Assembly (NCBI RefSeq): GCF_000377565.1 | Contig: NZ_KB898381.1 | Span: 1 to 45,533 of the forward strand | Origin: Rhizobium sp. 2MFCol3.1 | GTDB lineage: Bacteria; Pseudomonadota; Alphaproteobacteria; Rhizobiales; Rhizobiaceae | Direction: 5' to 3' | DNA: 45,533 bases | Shown here: positions 8,421 through 16,919 of the stretch, piece after piece | Position numbering within the stretch: the stretch's first letter is position 1 | How the letters are laid out: every line of letters begins with the position of its first letter | The notes under the pieces: model-generated | What the model saw: the letters and a program-made list of their open reading frames with translations, nothing else | Databases searched by the model: none | What the model was told of the DNA's origin: nothing | Translations under genes and position numbers: made by a program

Positions 8421-9401
8421 TTAGATGGCGAGGCCCTGCTCGTTGAACCTGTGAATGCGGGCCTTGTCTGCGGTCAGGTAAACGGTGTCGCCGGCCTTGG
8501 CCGGGAAGCTGCCGTCGCCGCGCGCCGTCATCTGGCCAATGCCCTCGACGTTGACATGCAGGAAGGTGTCGGAGCCGAGGTGTTCGGCGACCACGACCTT
8601 GCCCTTCCATTCGCCGCTCTCCATCGAAAGCTGGATATGTTCGGGGCGCACACCCAGCGTCTGCGAGCCCTGCGGCACGAAGTTCATCTTCGGTGAGCCG
8701 ATGAAGCCGGCGACGAAGAGATTGCGCGGCTTGGAGTAGAGCTCCATCGGCGAGCCGACCTGCTCGATATTGCCGCGGTTCAGCACCACGATCTTGTCTG
8801 CCATGGTCATGGCTTCGACCTGGTCGTGGGTGACGTAGATCATCGTCGTCTTCAGCTGCTGGTGCAGCTCGCTGATCTCGAGACGCATGTTGACGCGCAG
8901 CGCCGCATCGAGGTTCGACAGCGGTTCGTCGAACAGGAAGGCCGAGGGCTGGCGCACGATGGCGCGACCAATCGCGACACGCTGGCGCTGGCCGCCCGAG
9001 AGCGCGCGCGGCTTGCGGTCGAGATAGTCGGTAAGGTTGAGGACGCGGGCTGCGTCCGCCACCTTCTTGTCGATCTCGGGCTTTGCCATGCCCGCCATCT
9101 TCAGCGGGAAGGCGATGTTGCTGCGCACGCTCATATGCGGGTAGAGCGCGTAGGACTGGAACACCATGGCGAGCCGGCGTTCGGATGGCGCGCTCTCGGT
9201 GGCGTCCTTGCCGTCGATCACGATCTTGCCGCCGCTGACATCCTCAAGCCCTGCGATCAGACGCAAGAGCGTGGACTTGCCGCAGCCCGACGGGCCGACG
9301 AAGACGACGAATTCGCCGTCCTTGATTTCGAGATCGATCGAAGGGATGACCTTGGCTTCGCCGAAGACCTTCGAAACTGTCTGAAGGGTAATGCTGCCCA
9401 T
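8421..9401 (-). CDS. smoK: Polyol ABC transporter ATP-binding protein (SmoK/MtlK-type, MalK family)
   Basis: 326 residues. The ABC domain covers about residues 1-235 with Walker A GPSGCGKST (36-44), the Q-loop FQSYALYPHM, signature LSGGQRQR (134-141), Walker B FLFDEP (Asp158/Glu159) and the switch His in YVTHDQVEAM. A C-terminal OB-type domain (TLGVRPEHIQL onwards) is typical of MalK/UgpC-like subunits that energise CUT1 importers. GGGAGAG precedes the ATG. The gene follows smoG by 18 bases and would power uptake of mannitol, sorbitol or arabitol. Confidence 0.95.
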   Translation of the reverse strand: MGSITLQTVSKVFGEAKVIPSIDLEIKDGEFVVFVGPSGCGKSTLLRLIAGLEDVSGGKIVIDGKDATESAPSERRLAMVFQSYALYPHMSVRSNIAFPLKMAGMAKPEIDKKVADAARVLNLTDYLDRKPRALSGGQRQRVAIGRAIVRQPSAFLFDEPLSNLDAALRVNMRLEISELHQQLKTTMIYVTHDQVEAMTMADKIVVLNRGNIEQVGSPMELYSKPRNLFVAGFIGSPKMNFVPQGSQTLGVRPEHIQLSMESGEWKGKVVVAEHLGSDTFLHVNVEGIGQMTARGDGSFPAKAGDTVYLTADKARIHRFNEQGLAI

Positions 9402-9419
9402 GTTTCTCTCCCTTGTTTC

Positions 9420-10250
9420 TTATTTCACCGCGCCGAACGTCAGGCCGCGGACGAGTTGTTTCTGGCTGAACCAGCCGAGGATCAGGATCGGGGCGATTGC
9501 CATGGTCGATGCTGCCGAAAGCTTGGCGTAGAAAAGTCCTTCCGGGCTGGAATAGGAAGCGATGAACGTCGTCAGCGGCGCAGCCTTGGAGGCCGTGAGG
9601 TTGAGCGTCCAGAAGGCTTCGTTCCAGGACAGGATGATGTTGAGAAGAAGCGTCGAGGCGATGCCCGGCACCGCCATCGGCGTCAGCACGTAGATGATTT
9701 CCTTGCTGAGCGAGGCGCCATCCATGCGCGCCGCCTCAAGGATCTCACCGGGGATTTCCTTGAAGTAGGTGTAGAGCATCCAGATGATGATCGGCAGGTT
9801 GATCAGCATCAGCACCACGACGAGGCCGATGCGGCTGTCGAGCAGGCCGGTGTTGCGGAACATGAGATAAATCGGGATCAACGCGCCGACTGCCGGCATC
9901 ATCTTCGTCGACAGCATCCACATCAAGACGTCCTTGGTCCGCTTGGTCGGCGAGAACGCCATCGCCCAGGCGGAAGGTACCGCGATGATCAGGCCGAGCA
10001 GCGTCGAGCCGAAGGAGATGATCACCGAGTTCAGGAAGTGGCTGAAGTAGTTCGATCGGCTCTGCACCTCCAGATAGTTCTCCGTCGTCCAGTGGAAGAG
10101 CAGGAACTGCGGCGGCGATGCGATGGCGTCGGCTTCCGACTTGAAGCTTGTCAGAAAGGTCCAAAGGATCGGGAAGAAGAGCACGATGCCGATGGTCCAG
10201 GCGACCGCCGTGACGATCACCTTGCGCTGGGTTGTGATGCGTCTGGCCAT
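9420..10250 (-). CDS. smoG: Polyol ABC transporter permease (SmoG-type, CUT1)
   Basis: 276-residue inner-membrane subunit with six hydrophobic segments beginning VTAVAWTIGIVLFFPILWTFL. The cytoplasmic EAA loop reads EILEAARMDGASLSKEIIYVLTP. The MalG-type C-terminal end is LFYAKLSAASTMAIAPILILG, then FSQKQLVRGLTFGAVK. I chose ATG at 10250 (MARRITTQRK) because it follows the smoF stop by one base (TGAGATG); a start 48 bases earlier lies inside smoF. It pairs with SmoF to form the transmembrane pore. Confidence 0.94.
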   Translation of the reverse strand: MARRITTQRKVIVTAVAWTIGIVLFFPILWTFLTSFKSEADAIASPPQFLLFHWTTENYLEVQSRSNYFSHFLNSVIISFGSTLLGLIIAVPSAWAMAFSPTKRTKDVLMWMLSTKMMPAVGALIPIYLMFRNTGLLDSRIGLVVVLMLINLPIIIWMLYTYFKEIPGEILEAARMDGASLSKEIIYVLTPMAVPGIASTLLLNIILSWNEAFWTLNLTASKAAPLTTFIASYSSPEGLFYAKLSAASTMAIAPILILGWFSQKQLVRGLTFGAVK

Positions 10251-10251
10251 C

Positions 10252-11124
10252 TCAAGTCTCCAGGTTCTTGCCGACGATGCGGACGAGGAAGATAGCAACG
10301 ATATTGGCGAGGATGACCGCGATGATACCGCCCGCCGAAGCGCCGCCGATGTCGAACTGCAGGAGTGCCCTGTTATAGACGAGGTAGGTCAGGTTCGTGC
10401 TGCTCGTGCCCGGGCCGCCATTGGTGGTGACGAGGATTTCGGCGAAGACCGACAGCAGGAAGATCGTCTCGATCAGGATGACGACGGTGATCGCGCGCGC
10501 CATGTGCGGCAGGATGATGTAGACGAACTGCGAGAAGAAGCCCGCGCCATCCATCTCGGCCGCTTCCTTCTGCTCTTCCGACAGCGACTGCAGCGCGGTC
10601 AAGAGGATCAGCGTGGCGAAGGGAAGCCACTGCCAGGCGACGATCAGGATGATCGAAAACAGCGGCATGTTGGCGAGCCAATCGACCGGCTGCGCGCCGA
10701 AGACGCGCCAGATATAGGCGAACAACCCGTTGACCGGGTTCATGAACATGTTCTTCCACACCAGCGCTGCAACGGTCGGCATGATGAAGAACGGCGCGAT
10801 CACGAGAATGCGCACGATCCCCTGGCCGAACATCGGCTGGTCGAGCAGAAGCGCCAGCGCGATGCCGCCGACGATGGTGATGACGAGGACGCTCAAGACC
10901 AGCACGAGCGTATTGATCAACGCGTCGAAGAAGGCCGGGTCCGTCAGGAAGAATTCGTAATTGAGGAAGCCGAGGAAGCGATTGTCGCTCGGCATCAACA
11001 GATTGTAGTCGATGAACGAGAAGTAGATCGTCATCACGAGCGGGACGATCATCCACGCGAAGAGCAGGAGCACCGAAGGTGCCATCATCATGCGCGCCGC
11101 GGAGCGGGTGTGTAACGTTGCCAT
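10252..11124 (-). CDS. smoF: Polyol ABC transporter permease (SmoF-type, CUT1)
   Basis: 290 residues, MalF-like permease without the large periplasmic loop. Hydrophobic segments include SVLLLFAWMIVPLVMTIYFS near the N terminus and GGIIAVILANIVAIFLVRIVG at the C terminus. The EAA loop EEQKEAAEMDGAGFFSQFVY contacts the ATPase. It follows smoE across a 129-base gap that holds a terminator-like hairpin, so it is probably expressed at a lower level than the binding protein. The ribosome site is weak (GACGGTG). Confidence 0.94.
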   Translation of the reverse strand: MATLHTRSAARMMMAPSVLLLFAWMIVPLVMTIYFSFIDYNLLMPSDNRFLGFLNYEFFLTDPAFFDALINTLVLVLSVLVITIVGGIALALLLDQPMFGQGIVRILVIAPFFIMPTVAALVWKNMFMNPVNGLFAYIWRVFGAQPVDWLANMPLFSIILIVAWQWLPFATLILLTALQSLSEEQKEAAEMDGAGFFSQFVYIILPHMARAITVVILIETIFLLSVFAEILVTTNGGPGTSSTNLTYLVYNRALLQFDIGGASAGGIIAVILANIVAIFLVRIVGKNLET

Positions 11125-11171
11125 GGTTCACCGTCTTTTCTGAAAGCGGATGGCTGCAAGGCCTTAGGGAC

Positions 11172-11210
11172 AAAAAGGGCCGCCGATGCAGTTCGGGCAA
11201 TTCGGCGGCC
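11172..11210 (-). terminator. Attenuator-like hairpin after smoE
   Basis: On the minus strand, GGCCGCCGA (from 11202-11210) pairs perfectly over nine bases with 11178-11186, followed by five T residues (11172-11176). It lies between smoE and smoF inside an otherwise continuous operon. Partial termination or 3'-end protection here would raise binding-protein mRNA relative to permease mRNA, a known arrangement in ABC importer operons. Confidence 0.7.
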
Positions 11211-11253
11211 TAGGGGTGCGGCGTGCAGGCGCACGCCGCATGTCTCGGGAGGC

Positions 11254-12567
11254 TTACTTGGGGTAACCCGCCTTCGTCATTTCGCGGGTCGTCAGCTGCT
11301 GAGCGCTCTGCAGGGCCTGATCGACGGAGATCTGACCGGCGACAGCTGCCGAGAACTGCTGGCCGACGGCCGTACCGATGCCCTGGAATTCAGGGATCGC
11401 GACGAACTGGCCACCGGTGTAAGGCACCGGCTTGACGGTCGGCTTCTGCGTGTCGGCTGCCTTCATCGCATCAAGCGTCTTGGCGGCGAACGGAGCGGCC
11501 TTCTGGTAGTCGGCGTTTTCGTAGAGCGAGGTGCGCGTGCCCGGAGGAACGTTTGCCCAGCCTTCCTTGCTTGCAACCAGATCGCCGTAAGCCTTGTCGG
11601 TCGCCCAGGCGACGAACTTCTGCGCGGCTTCAGCCTTGGTCGACGTTGCCGGGATCGCGAGGTTCCAAGACCACAGCCAGTTGCCGTGGTTCTTCATCTC
11701 GCCCTTGGTCGGGAACAGGGCGTAACCGACCTTGTCGGCAACCTTCGATTCCTTCGGGTTGGAAACGAACGAAGCGGCGACCGTCGCGTCGATCCACATG
11801 CCGCACTTGCCGGTCTGGAAGAGCGCCAGGTTTTCGTTGAAGCCGTTCGAGGATGCACCGGGAGGGCCGGCTTCCTTCATCAGGTTGACGTAGAAGCCAA
11901 GCGCTTCCTTCCACTCGGGGCTGTCGAACTGGGGCTTCCAGTTTTCGTCGAACCAGCGGCCGCCGAAGGAGTTGTCGAGCGCGGTGATGAACGCCATGTT
12001 CTCACCCCAGCCGGCCTTGCCGCGAAGGCACATGCCGTAGACTTCGCCGCTCTTGTCGGTGATCTTCTTCGCCGCATCGGCGATGAAGTCCCAGGTCGGC
12101 GCGTCGGGCATCTTCAGACCGGCCTTTTCGAAGAGGTCGGTGCGATACATGATCATCGCGCTTTCGCCGTAGAACGGCACGGCGTAGAGCTTGCTGTCGA
12201 CGGTCAGCGCAGCGCTGATCGCGGGCAGCAGATCCTTGGCGTCATACTTGTCGCCGAGGTTGTCGAGCGGCAGAAGCCAGCCCTGCTTGGCCCAGATCGG
12301 CACTTCGTAGTTGCCGATCGTCAGAACGTCGTACTGGCCGCCCTTGGTCGCGATATCGGTCGTGACCTTCTGGCGCAGCACGTTTTCTTCGAGCGTTACC
12401 CACTCGAGATCGATGCCGGGGTTCTTTGCCTTGAAGTCATCCGTGAGCTTCTGCATGCGGACCATGTCGCCGTTGTTGACGGTCGCGATCGTCAGCGTTT
12501 CAGCCGAAGCCATGCCCGCGAACGCCAGGACGGAGCAGGCGCCGAGCAGAAAAGTTTTAAATGTCAT
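11254..12567 (-). CDS. smoE: Polyol ABC transporter substrate-binding protein
   Basis: 437-residue periplasmic protein with a Sec signal peptide ending MASA before ETLTIATVNN (cleavage about residue 22). The mature protein is a family 1 extracellular solute-binding protein, with FKAKNPGIDLEWVTLEEN near the N terminus and NHGNWLWSWNLAIP later, as in mannitol/sorbitol-binding SmoE/MtlE. It captures polyols for SmoF/SmoG/SmoK. GGGAGGAAG lies just before the ATG. A readable promoter and candidate operator lie upstream at 12603-12645. It is the first structural gene after the regulator. Confidence 0.95.
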   Translation of the reverse strand: MTFKTFLLGACSVLAFAGMASAETLTIATVNNGDMVRMQKLTDDFKAKNPGIDLEWVTLEENVLRQKVTTDIATKGGQYDVLTIGNYEVPIWAKQGWLLPLDNLGDKYDAKDLLPAISAALTVDSKLYAVPFYGESAMIMYRTDLFEKAGLKMPDAPTWDFIADAAKKITDKSGEVYGMCLRGKAGWGENMAFITALDNSFGGRWFDENWKPQFDSPEWKEALGFYVNLMKEAGPPGASSNGFNENLALFQTGKCGMWIDATVAASFVSNPKESKVADKVGYALFPTKGEMKNHGNWLWSWNLAIPATSTKAEAAQKFVAWATDKAYGDLVASKEGWANVPPGTRTSLYENADYQKAAPFAAKTLDAMKAADTQKPTVKPVPYTGGQFVAIPEFQGIGTAVGQQFSAAVAGQISVDQALQSAQQLTTREMTKAGYPK

Positions 12568-12602
12568 GATCTTCCTCCCAGAAGATGTTAGCGAGCATTC
12601 GC

Positions 12603-12618
12603 TTTGCTCATGGGCAAT
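12603..12618 (-). promoter_or_regulatory. Candidate SorC-type operator at the smoE promoter
   Basis: TTTGCTCA followed directly by TGGGCAAT forms an imperfect palindrome (six of eight positions match). It begins at the -10 box of the predicted smoE promoter and covers the expected transcription start. The same half sites occur again at 12710-12730. Binding by the neighbouring SorC-type regulator is inferred. Confidence 0.5.
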
Positions 12619-12645
12619 TACTCAATGGCAGACGACAAATGTCAA
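12617..12645 (-). promoter_or_regulatory. Predicted sigma70 promoter of smoE
   Basis: On the minus strand, a perfect TTGACA (-35) lies at 12645-12640. Then come 17 bases and AGTAAT (-10, four of six consensus) at 12622-12617. The start of transcription would fall near 12610, about 45 bases before the smoE ATG. Confidence 0.55.
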
Positions 12646-12709
12646 GCTCCAATCGTTGCTGCAGCCGCGAAACGATGAGCTATCCTGCTGATTCAAAAGG
12701 AAATAAATT

Positions 12710-12730
12710 TTTGCCCACTAGGTGAGCAAA
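12710..12730 (-). promoter_or_regulatory. Second candidate operator, overlapping the smoC stop codon
   Basis: TTTGCCCAC (12710-12718) and GTGAGCAAA (12722-12730) are inverted repeats with one mismatch around a three-base centre. The half sites are those of the 12603-12618 palindrome but lie five bases further apart. The smoC stop codon (12718-12720) is inside the site. Confidence 0.5.
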
Positions 12731-13668
12731 TACTCGGCCACCTCTTCATCGGTGATCAAACCGTTGATCTGATGACCGGTAACGGCCGCCTTGATTGCCT
12801 TCATCTTGCGCTTGCCCTTGCCGATTCCGATGACCACCGAGGTCTCGCGCGAGGGGATCGGAGCGGACGCGACGCGCTCGTTGATCGGGTTGTCGAGCAG
12901 CTTGCCTTCGCTGTCGAAAATCCAGCCGCAGATCTCGCCGACGGCGCCATTGTCCATCAGCTCCATCATCTCGCCCTTCTCGAGGAAGCCGTCGACGCAG
13001 AGCGGTCCGTCGATGCCGAGTTCGCCGATACCGACGAAGGTCACGTCGGCCTGCGCGCTCATGTCGAGCGTCGAGCGCACCAGTTGCTGGGCATGCAATG
13101 TCTCGCGCTCTTCCGCCGAGGTGACCAGAACCGGCAGCGGCATCGGAAAATGCCGTGCTTTGACGGCGTCGGCCATGCTGAAAATGACGTTGTAATAGGC
13201 GGCCGAACCATCAGGCGCGATGTTGCCGGTGAGCGAGACGATGCGGTGGTTGATGCATTCGATCGCCGGCAGCTGATCGACCGCGGCCTTCAGCGTTCGT
13301 CCGGTTCCGACGGCGAGCACGATCGGGTCGGCCTTCTTCAGCCAGCGCTCGATCTCGGCCGCCGCCGCCTCGGCGATGCCGACGGTCGCGGCACCGGCGC
13401 CCGGATCGCTCGGCACGATATCCACCTGCCGCAGCCCGTATTTGTTGCGCACGGCATTGGCTAGCTCCAGACAGGCGGCGATCGGGTGATCGAGCCGCAC
13501 CTTGATCAGTCGCTCGGCCACGGCAAGCGACACCAGCCGCTGCGCCGATTGTCGCGAAATCCCCATGGACGAGGCGATCTCGTCCTGCGTGCGCCCGGCC
13601 ACGTAATAGAGCCAGCCGGCGCGCGCCGCGTCATCGAGACGACCAGAAGTTTCGGACCTTTTCACCAT
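12718..13668 (-). CDS. smoC: SorC/DeoR-type sugar-binding regulator of the polyol operon
   Basis: 316 residues. An N-terminal helix-turn-helix (RTQDEIASSMGISRQSAQRLVSLAV, about residues 28-52) is followed by a sugar-binding domain typical of SorC proteins, with the VGTGRTLKAAVDQL segment, VSLTGNIAPDGSAAYYNV and the C-terminal VVIGIGKGKRKMKAIKAAV. In Rhodobacter the equivalent gene smoC also precedes smoEFGK. It probably controls the operon in response to a polyol or its phosphate; two matching palindromes lie immediately downstream, before smoE. Whether it activates or represses cannot be decided here. Confidence 0.9.
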   Translation of the reverse strand: MVKRSETSGRLDDAARAGWLYYVAGRTQDEIASSMGISRQSAQRLVSLAVAERLIKVRLDHPIAACLELANAVRNKYGLRQVDIVPSDPGAGAATVGIAEAAAAEIERWLKKADPIVLAVGTGRTLKAAVDQLPAIECINHRIVSLTGNIAPDGSAAYYNVIFSMADAVKARHFPMPLPVLVTSAEERETLHAQQLVRSTLDMSAQADVTFVGIGELGIDGPLCVDGFLEKGEMMELMDNGAVGEICGWIFDSEGKLLDNPINERVASAPIPSRETSVVIGIGKGKRKMKAIKAAVTGHQINGLITDEEVAEYLLT

Positions 13669-13696
13669 CGACTATCCATTGCGCGCGACTGGGCCG

Positions 13697-13713
13697 GCTT
13701 TCGCCGGCAAAGC
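13697..13713. promoter_or_regulatory. Palindrome upstream of smoC
   Basis: GCTTT-C-GCCGGCAAAGC is a palindrome with one extra C, about 29 bases before the smoC start. It closely matches the palindrome at 13849-13862; both are followed by GC(C)ATG. Confidence 0.35.
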
Positions 13714-13848
13714 ATGTGGTTGAAGCTATGTTCGCGCCAGATCAAAACAAAATTCGGGCAAATGTCGAGTGCATTGAGAAATTGCGCAATCTATTTTAGT
13801 CCCGATGCAAGCAGTGGATGGTGCCGCACCCCGCCATCGCGCCGCCAT

Positions 13849-13862
13849 CTTTGCCGGCAAAG
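13849..13862. promoter_or_regulatory. Perfect palindrome upstream of the response regulator gene
   Basis: CTTTGCCGGCAAAG is a perfect 14-base palindrome about 56 bases before the GTG at 13918. A TTGACC box follows at 13869-13874, so a bound protein would sit at or just upstream of -35. It is the near twin of 13697-13713 at the other end of the same intergenic region. Confidence 0.4.
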
Positions 13863-13917
13863 CCATGCTTGACCTGACATCGAACACCGCGCTAACTGTG
13901 TCCTAGAGGGAAATATC

Positions 13918-14577
13918 GTGCGAATTCTGCTGGTTGAGGACGACAAGATGATTGGCGAGGCCGTGCGCGATCACGTCGCCGCGTCCTTCCATGCCGTCGA
14001 TTGGGTGAAGAACCTCGCCGACGCGGAAGCCGCCACGGGTCCCGTCGAATACGGATTGGTGCTGCTCGACCTCAATCTTCCCGATGGCAGCGGCGTCGAT
14101 TTCCTGCGCAAGCTGCGCAGCCGCGACATCCGCGCTCCCGTGATCATCCTTACCGCCCGCGACCAGATCTCCGACCGCATCGAGGGATTGAACGCCGGCG
14201 CCGACGACTATCTCGTCAAGCCCTTCAACCTTGGCGAGCTTGAAGCCCGCATCATGGCGGTGGCCCGCCGCTACGACGCCAACCCGCACCCGGTGGTGCA
14301 GATCGGCGATATCGAAATCAACCGGCCGCAGCACAAGCTCTCCGTCGACGGTGCCTCGGTCATCCTCACCAGCCGCGAATGGGCGGTGCTCGACCTCCTG
14401 ACCGCGCGGCCCGGCGCGATCGTCTCCAAGGACCGCATCGAGGAGGCGCTCTACGCCTTCGGCTCGGAAATCGAGAGCAACACGGTCGAGGTCTATGTCA
14501 GCCGCCTGCGCAAGAAGATCGGCAAGGATCGCATCCGCACGGCGCGCGGCATCGGCTACACACTCGGATCACAATGA
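13918..14577 (+). CDS. OmpR/PhoB-family response regulator
   Basis: 219 residues. The receiver domain (1-115) has the acidic pair Asp8/Asp9, phosphoacceptor Asp51 in LLDLNLPDG, Thr79 and Lys101 in YLVKPFN. The C-terminal winged helix (about 125-217) contains LTSREWAVLDLL and VEVYVSRLRKKIG, then RTARGIGYTLG. It is QseB/PmrA-like. The start is GTG at 13918, preceded by GAGGG. Its stop overlaps the sensor kinase start (ATGA), so the two are made together. The signal and target genes are not visible. Confidence 0.94.
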   Translation: MRILLVEDDKMIGEAVRDHVAASFHAVDWVKNLADAEAATGPVEYGLVLLDLNLPDGSGVDFLRKLRSRDIRAPVIILTARDQISDRIEGLNAGADDYLVKPFNLGELEARIMAVARRYDANPHPVVQIGDIEINRPQHKLSVDGASVILTSREWAVLDLLTARPGAIVSKDRIEEALYAFGSEIESNTVEVYVSRLRKKIGKDRIRTARGIGYTLGSQ

Positions 14578-15908
14578 AGCGCGAACGCAGTATCACCCGC
14601 CCGCTCATCACCGCGCTGACCACGGTGATGGTTGTCTTCTGGCTCGTCGCCATCGGCCTCAGCATCCGCGTGATGCAGCATGAGTTCGACGAGATCTTCG
14701 ACAGCGCCCAGCAGGAAACCACCGAACGCCTGCTGGCGCTGATCCTCGACGACATGGACCAGCGCGGCATCAGCGATCCGCATGGCGTCGCCATGCTGAA
14801 CACATCAGCCAATCGGGAATATCTGACCTACCAGGTGCGCGACGCCTCCGGAAAAGTCGTGCTGCGCTCCAACGACGCCCTGTCGGAGCCCTTCCCGGCG
14901 CCGCTCGAGCCGGGCTTCTACGACAGCGACACGGCGCGCATCTATACGGAAAAGACATCCGACGGCACGCTCTTCCTGCAGGTCGCCGACCGCTTCAAGA
15001 ACCGGCGCGAAGCCGTGCGCGAAAGCGCCGTCACCCTGCTCATCCCGCTGATCGCGCTGATCCCGGCCAGCATCTTCGCCATCTGGTTCATCGTCGGCCG
15101 CGCGCTGAAGCCGCTGGACACGCTGCGCCAGGATATCGGCACTAAGGACGGCGGCAACCTGGCGGCCTTGGAGAGCACCGGCCTGCCGAAGGAGCTGAAG
15201 CCGATCGCTCGCTCCGTCAACCTTCTGCTCGGGCGCCTGCGCTCCGCGCTTGAGGCCGAGCGCGAGTTTACCGCCAACAGCGCCCACGAACTCAGAACGC
15301 CGATCGCCGGTGCGCTCGCGCAGACGCAGCGTCTTGCCGAGGAACTGCCCCCCGGCCCGACACGCACCCGCGCCAACCAGATCGAGAGCTCGCTGGTCAA
15401 TCTCGGGCGCCTCGCCGAAAAACTGTTGCAGCTTGCCCGCGCCGAGGCCGGCATCGGCGGCAGCGCCACGGCGACGGACCTTCGCCCGGTGCTCGACATG
15501 ATCGTCACCGATTACGAACGCGACAGCCGCTCGCAGGGTCGCCTGCGCTACACCGCCGCGCCTGCGACAAAGCTGGTCCGCAACGCCGATATGGACGCCT
15601 TCGGCATCATCCTGCGCAACCTCATCGAAAACGCCTTGGTCCACGGCGACCCGGAGCTACCGGTCGATGTCAGCCTTGACGAGCATGGCGTCGTCCGCGT
15701 CGTCAATGGCGGACCTTTGGTAGCCGAAAGCGATATCGCGACGCTGAAGAAGCGCTTCCGGCGCGGCAATACCAGCGCATCGGGATCCGGCCTTGGCCTG
15801 GCAATCGCCGAGCGCATCGTCTCGCAGATGGGCGGAACGCTCGACCTGATGTCTCCCGCCAGCGGTAAAAACTCAGGCTTCGAGGCCCGCATCACGCTGC
15901 CTGCCTGA
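14574..15908 (+). CDS. QseC-like sensor histidine kinase
   Basis: 444 residues. Membrane segments lie at about 12-31 and 152-175, flanking a 120-residue periplasmic sensor. A HAMP-like linker follows, then the H-box NSAHELRTP (His238), N-box NLIENALVHG (Asn349/Asn353) and G2 box GSGLGLAIAERI. The G1 box, normally DxGxG, reads VNGGP (Asn378 in place of Asp). The ATG at 14574 overlaps the regulator stop. It would phosphorylate the upstream OmpR-type protein. The altered G1 Asp could weaken ATP binding, or the motif may simply have diverged in this subfamily. Confidence 0.93.
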   Translation: MKRERSITRPLITALTTVMVVFWLVAIGLSIRVMQHEFDEIFDSAQQETTERLLALILDDMDQRGISDPHGVAMLNTSANREYLTYQVRDASGKVVLRSNDALSEPFPAPLEPGFYDSDTARIYTEKTSDGTLFLQVADRFKNRREAVRESAVTLLIPLIALIPASIFAIWFIVGRALKPLDTLRQDIGTKDGGNLAALESTGLPKELKPIARSVNLLLGRLRSALEAEREFTANSAHELRTPIAGALAQTQRLAEELPPGPTRTRANQIESSLVNLGRLAEKLLQLARAEAGIGGSATATDLRPVLDMIVTDYERDSRSQGRLRYTAAPATKLVRNADMDAFGIILRNLIENALVHGDPELPVDVSLDEHGVVRVVNGGPLVAESDIATLKKRFRRGNTSASGSGLGLAIAERIVSQMGGTLDLMSPASGKNSGFEARITLPA

Positions 15909-15981
15909 TCAGGGTTTGGGCTTGCAAATCGCACCGAACGATGCGAGCAGATTCTAACCGTTTGGAACAAGCAGAATACGA

Positions 15982-16902
15982 ATGATCATCTCCTTCGACA
16001 TCGGCGGCTCGGCGATCAAGGGCGGCGTTGCCCTTTCCGAAACCGAGATCACGCCGCTCGGCCGCCGTCCTACCCCCCTCGATGATTTCGGCGCCTTCGT
16101 CGATACGCTCAGAACCTTCATCGCGGAGGCCGGCGGCACGCCGACACTGCTGTCGATCTCGATCGCCGGCGTCGTCGATCCCGATACGCAGCTGCTCACC
16201 TGCGCCAACATTCCCTGCATCCACCAGCGCACCATCGCCGCCGATCTCCAGGCCGAGCTCGGCGTGCCGGTGCTGGTCGCCAATGACGCCGACTGCTTCG
16301 CCATGGCCGAAGCCGGCCTTGGCGCCGGTCGCGGCCACCGCATCGTGCTCGGCGTCATCCTCGGCACCGGCGTCGGCGGCGGCGTGATCGCCAACGGCCG
16401 GCTGATCAACGAGGCGGGCGGCTTTGCCGGCGAATGGGGCCACGGCCCGATCGTCGCGCTGCGCGCAGGCCACCCGCCGGTCGAGATTCCGCATTATGCC
16501 TGCGGCTGCGGCCAGAGCGGCTGCGTCGATTCCGTCGGCGGCGCGCGCGGCATGGAACGCCTGCACAAGACGCTGCACGGCCTCGATTTCACCAGCGAGG
16601 AGATCATCGGCCAGTGGCTGCGCGGCGAGGAAAAAGCGACCCGCACGATCGACGTCTTTATCGATCTCCTCGCATCCCCCCTGGCGCTAACAGTCAACAT
16701 CACCGGCGCCACCATCGTCCCCGTCGCCGGCGGCCTCTCCAATGTAGAGCCGCTGCTGGATGAACTCGACAAGGCCGTGCGCCAGCGCATCCTGCGCAAA
16801 TTCGACCGACCGTTGGTCGTGCGCAGCGAATGCCGTGTTGAACCCGGGCTGATTGGGGCGGCGTTGCTGGGATTGAAGGCGGAAGCGGAGATGGTGGGGT
16901 AG
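15982..16902 (+). CDS. ROK-family sugar kinase (N-acetylglucosamine kinase-like)
   Basis: 306 residues. The ATP phosphate loop DIGGSAIKGG starts at residue 6. The catalytic Asp is in NDAD (Asp102), with GVILGTGVGGGVIANG near residue 125. The sugar-contacting EWGH (Glu151/His154) is followed by the ROK zinc motif CGCGQSGC (Cys174, 176, 181), with His154 as the fourth ligand. The EWGH and zinc motif fit glucose, N-acetylglucosamine or N-acetylmannosamine kinases; the exact sugar is not settled. It lies 73 bases after the sensor kinase and may be co-transcribed. Confidence 0.88.
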   Translation: MIISFDIGGSAIKGGVALSETEITPLGRRPTPLDDFGAFVDTLRTFIAEAGGTPTLLSISIAGVVDPDTQLLTCANIPCIHQRTIAADLQAELGVPVLVANDADCFAMAEAGLGAGRGHRIVLGVILGTGVGGGVIANGRLINEAGGFAGEWGHGPIVALRAGHPPVEIPHYACGCGQSGCVDSVGGARGMERLHKTLHGLDFTSEEIIGQWLRGEEKATRTIDVFIDLLASPLALTVNITGATIVPVAGGLSNVEPLLDELDKAVRQRILRKFDRPLVVRSECRVEPGLIGAALLGLKAEAEMVG

Positions 16903-16919
16903 AGGCTACCTAGGACAAA

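Noticed and set aside
8826..10295. 489-codon plus-strand frame over smoK and smoG
   Set aside because: Antisense shadow; residues are charged and of low complexity, and the minus strand carries well-conserved transporter genes.
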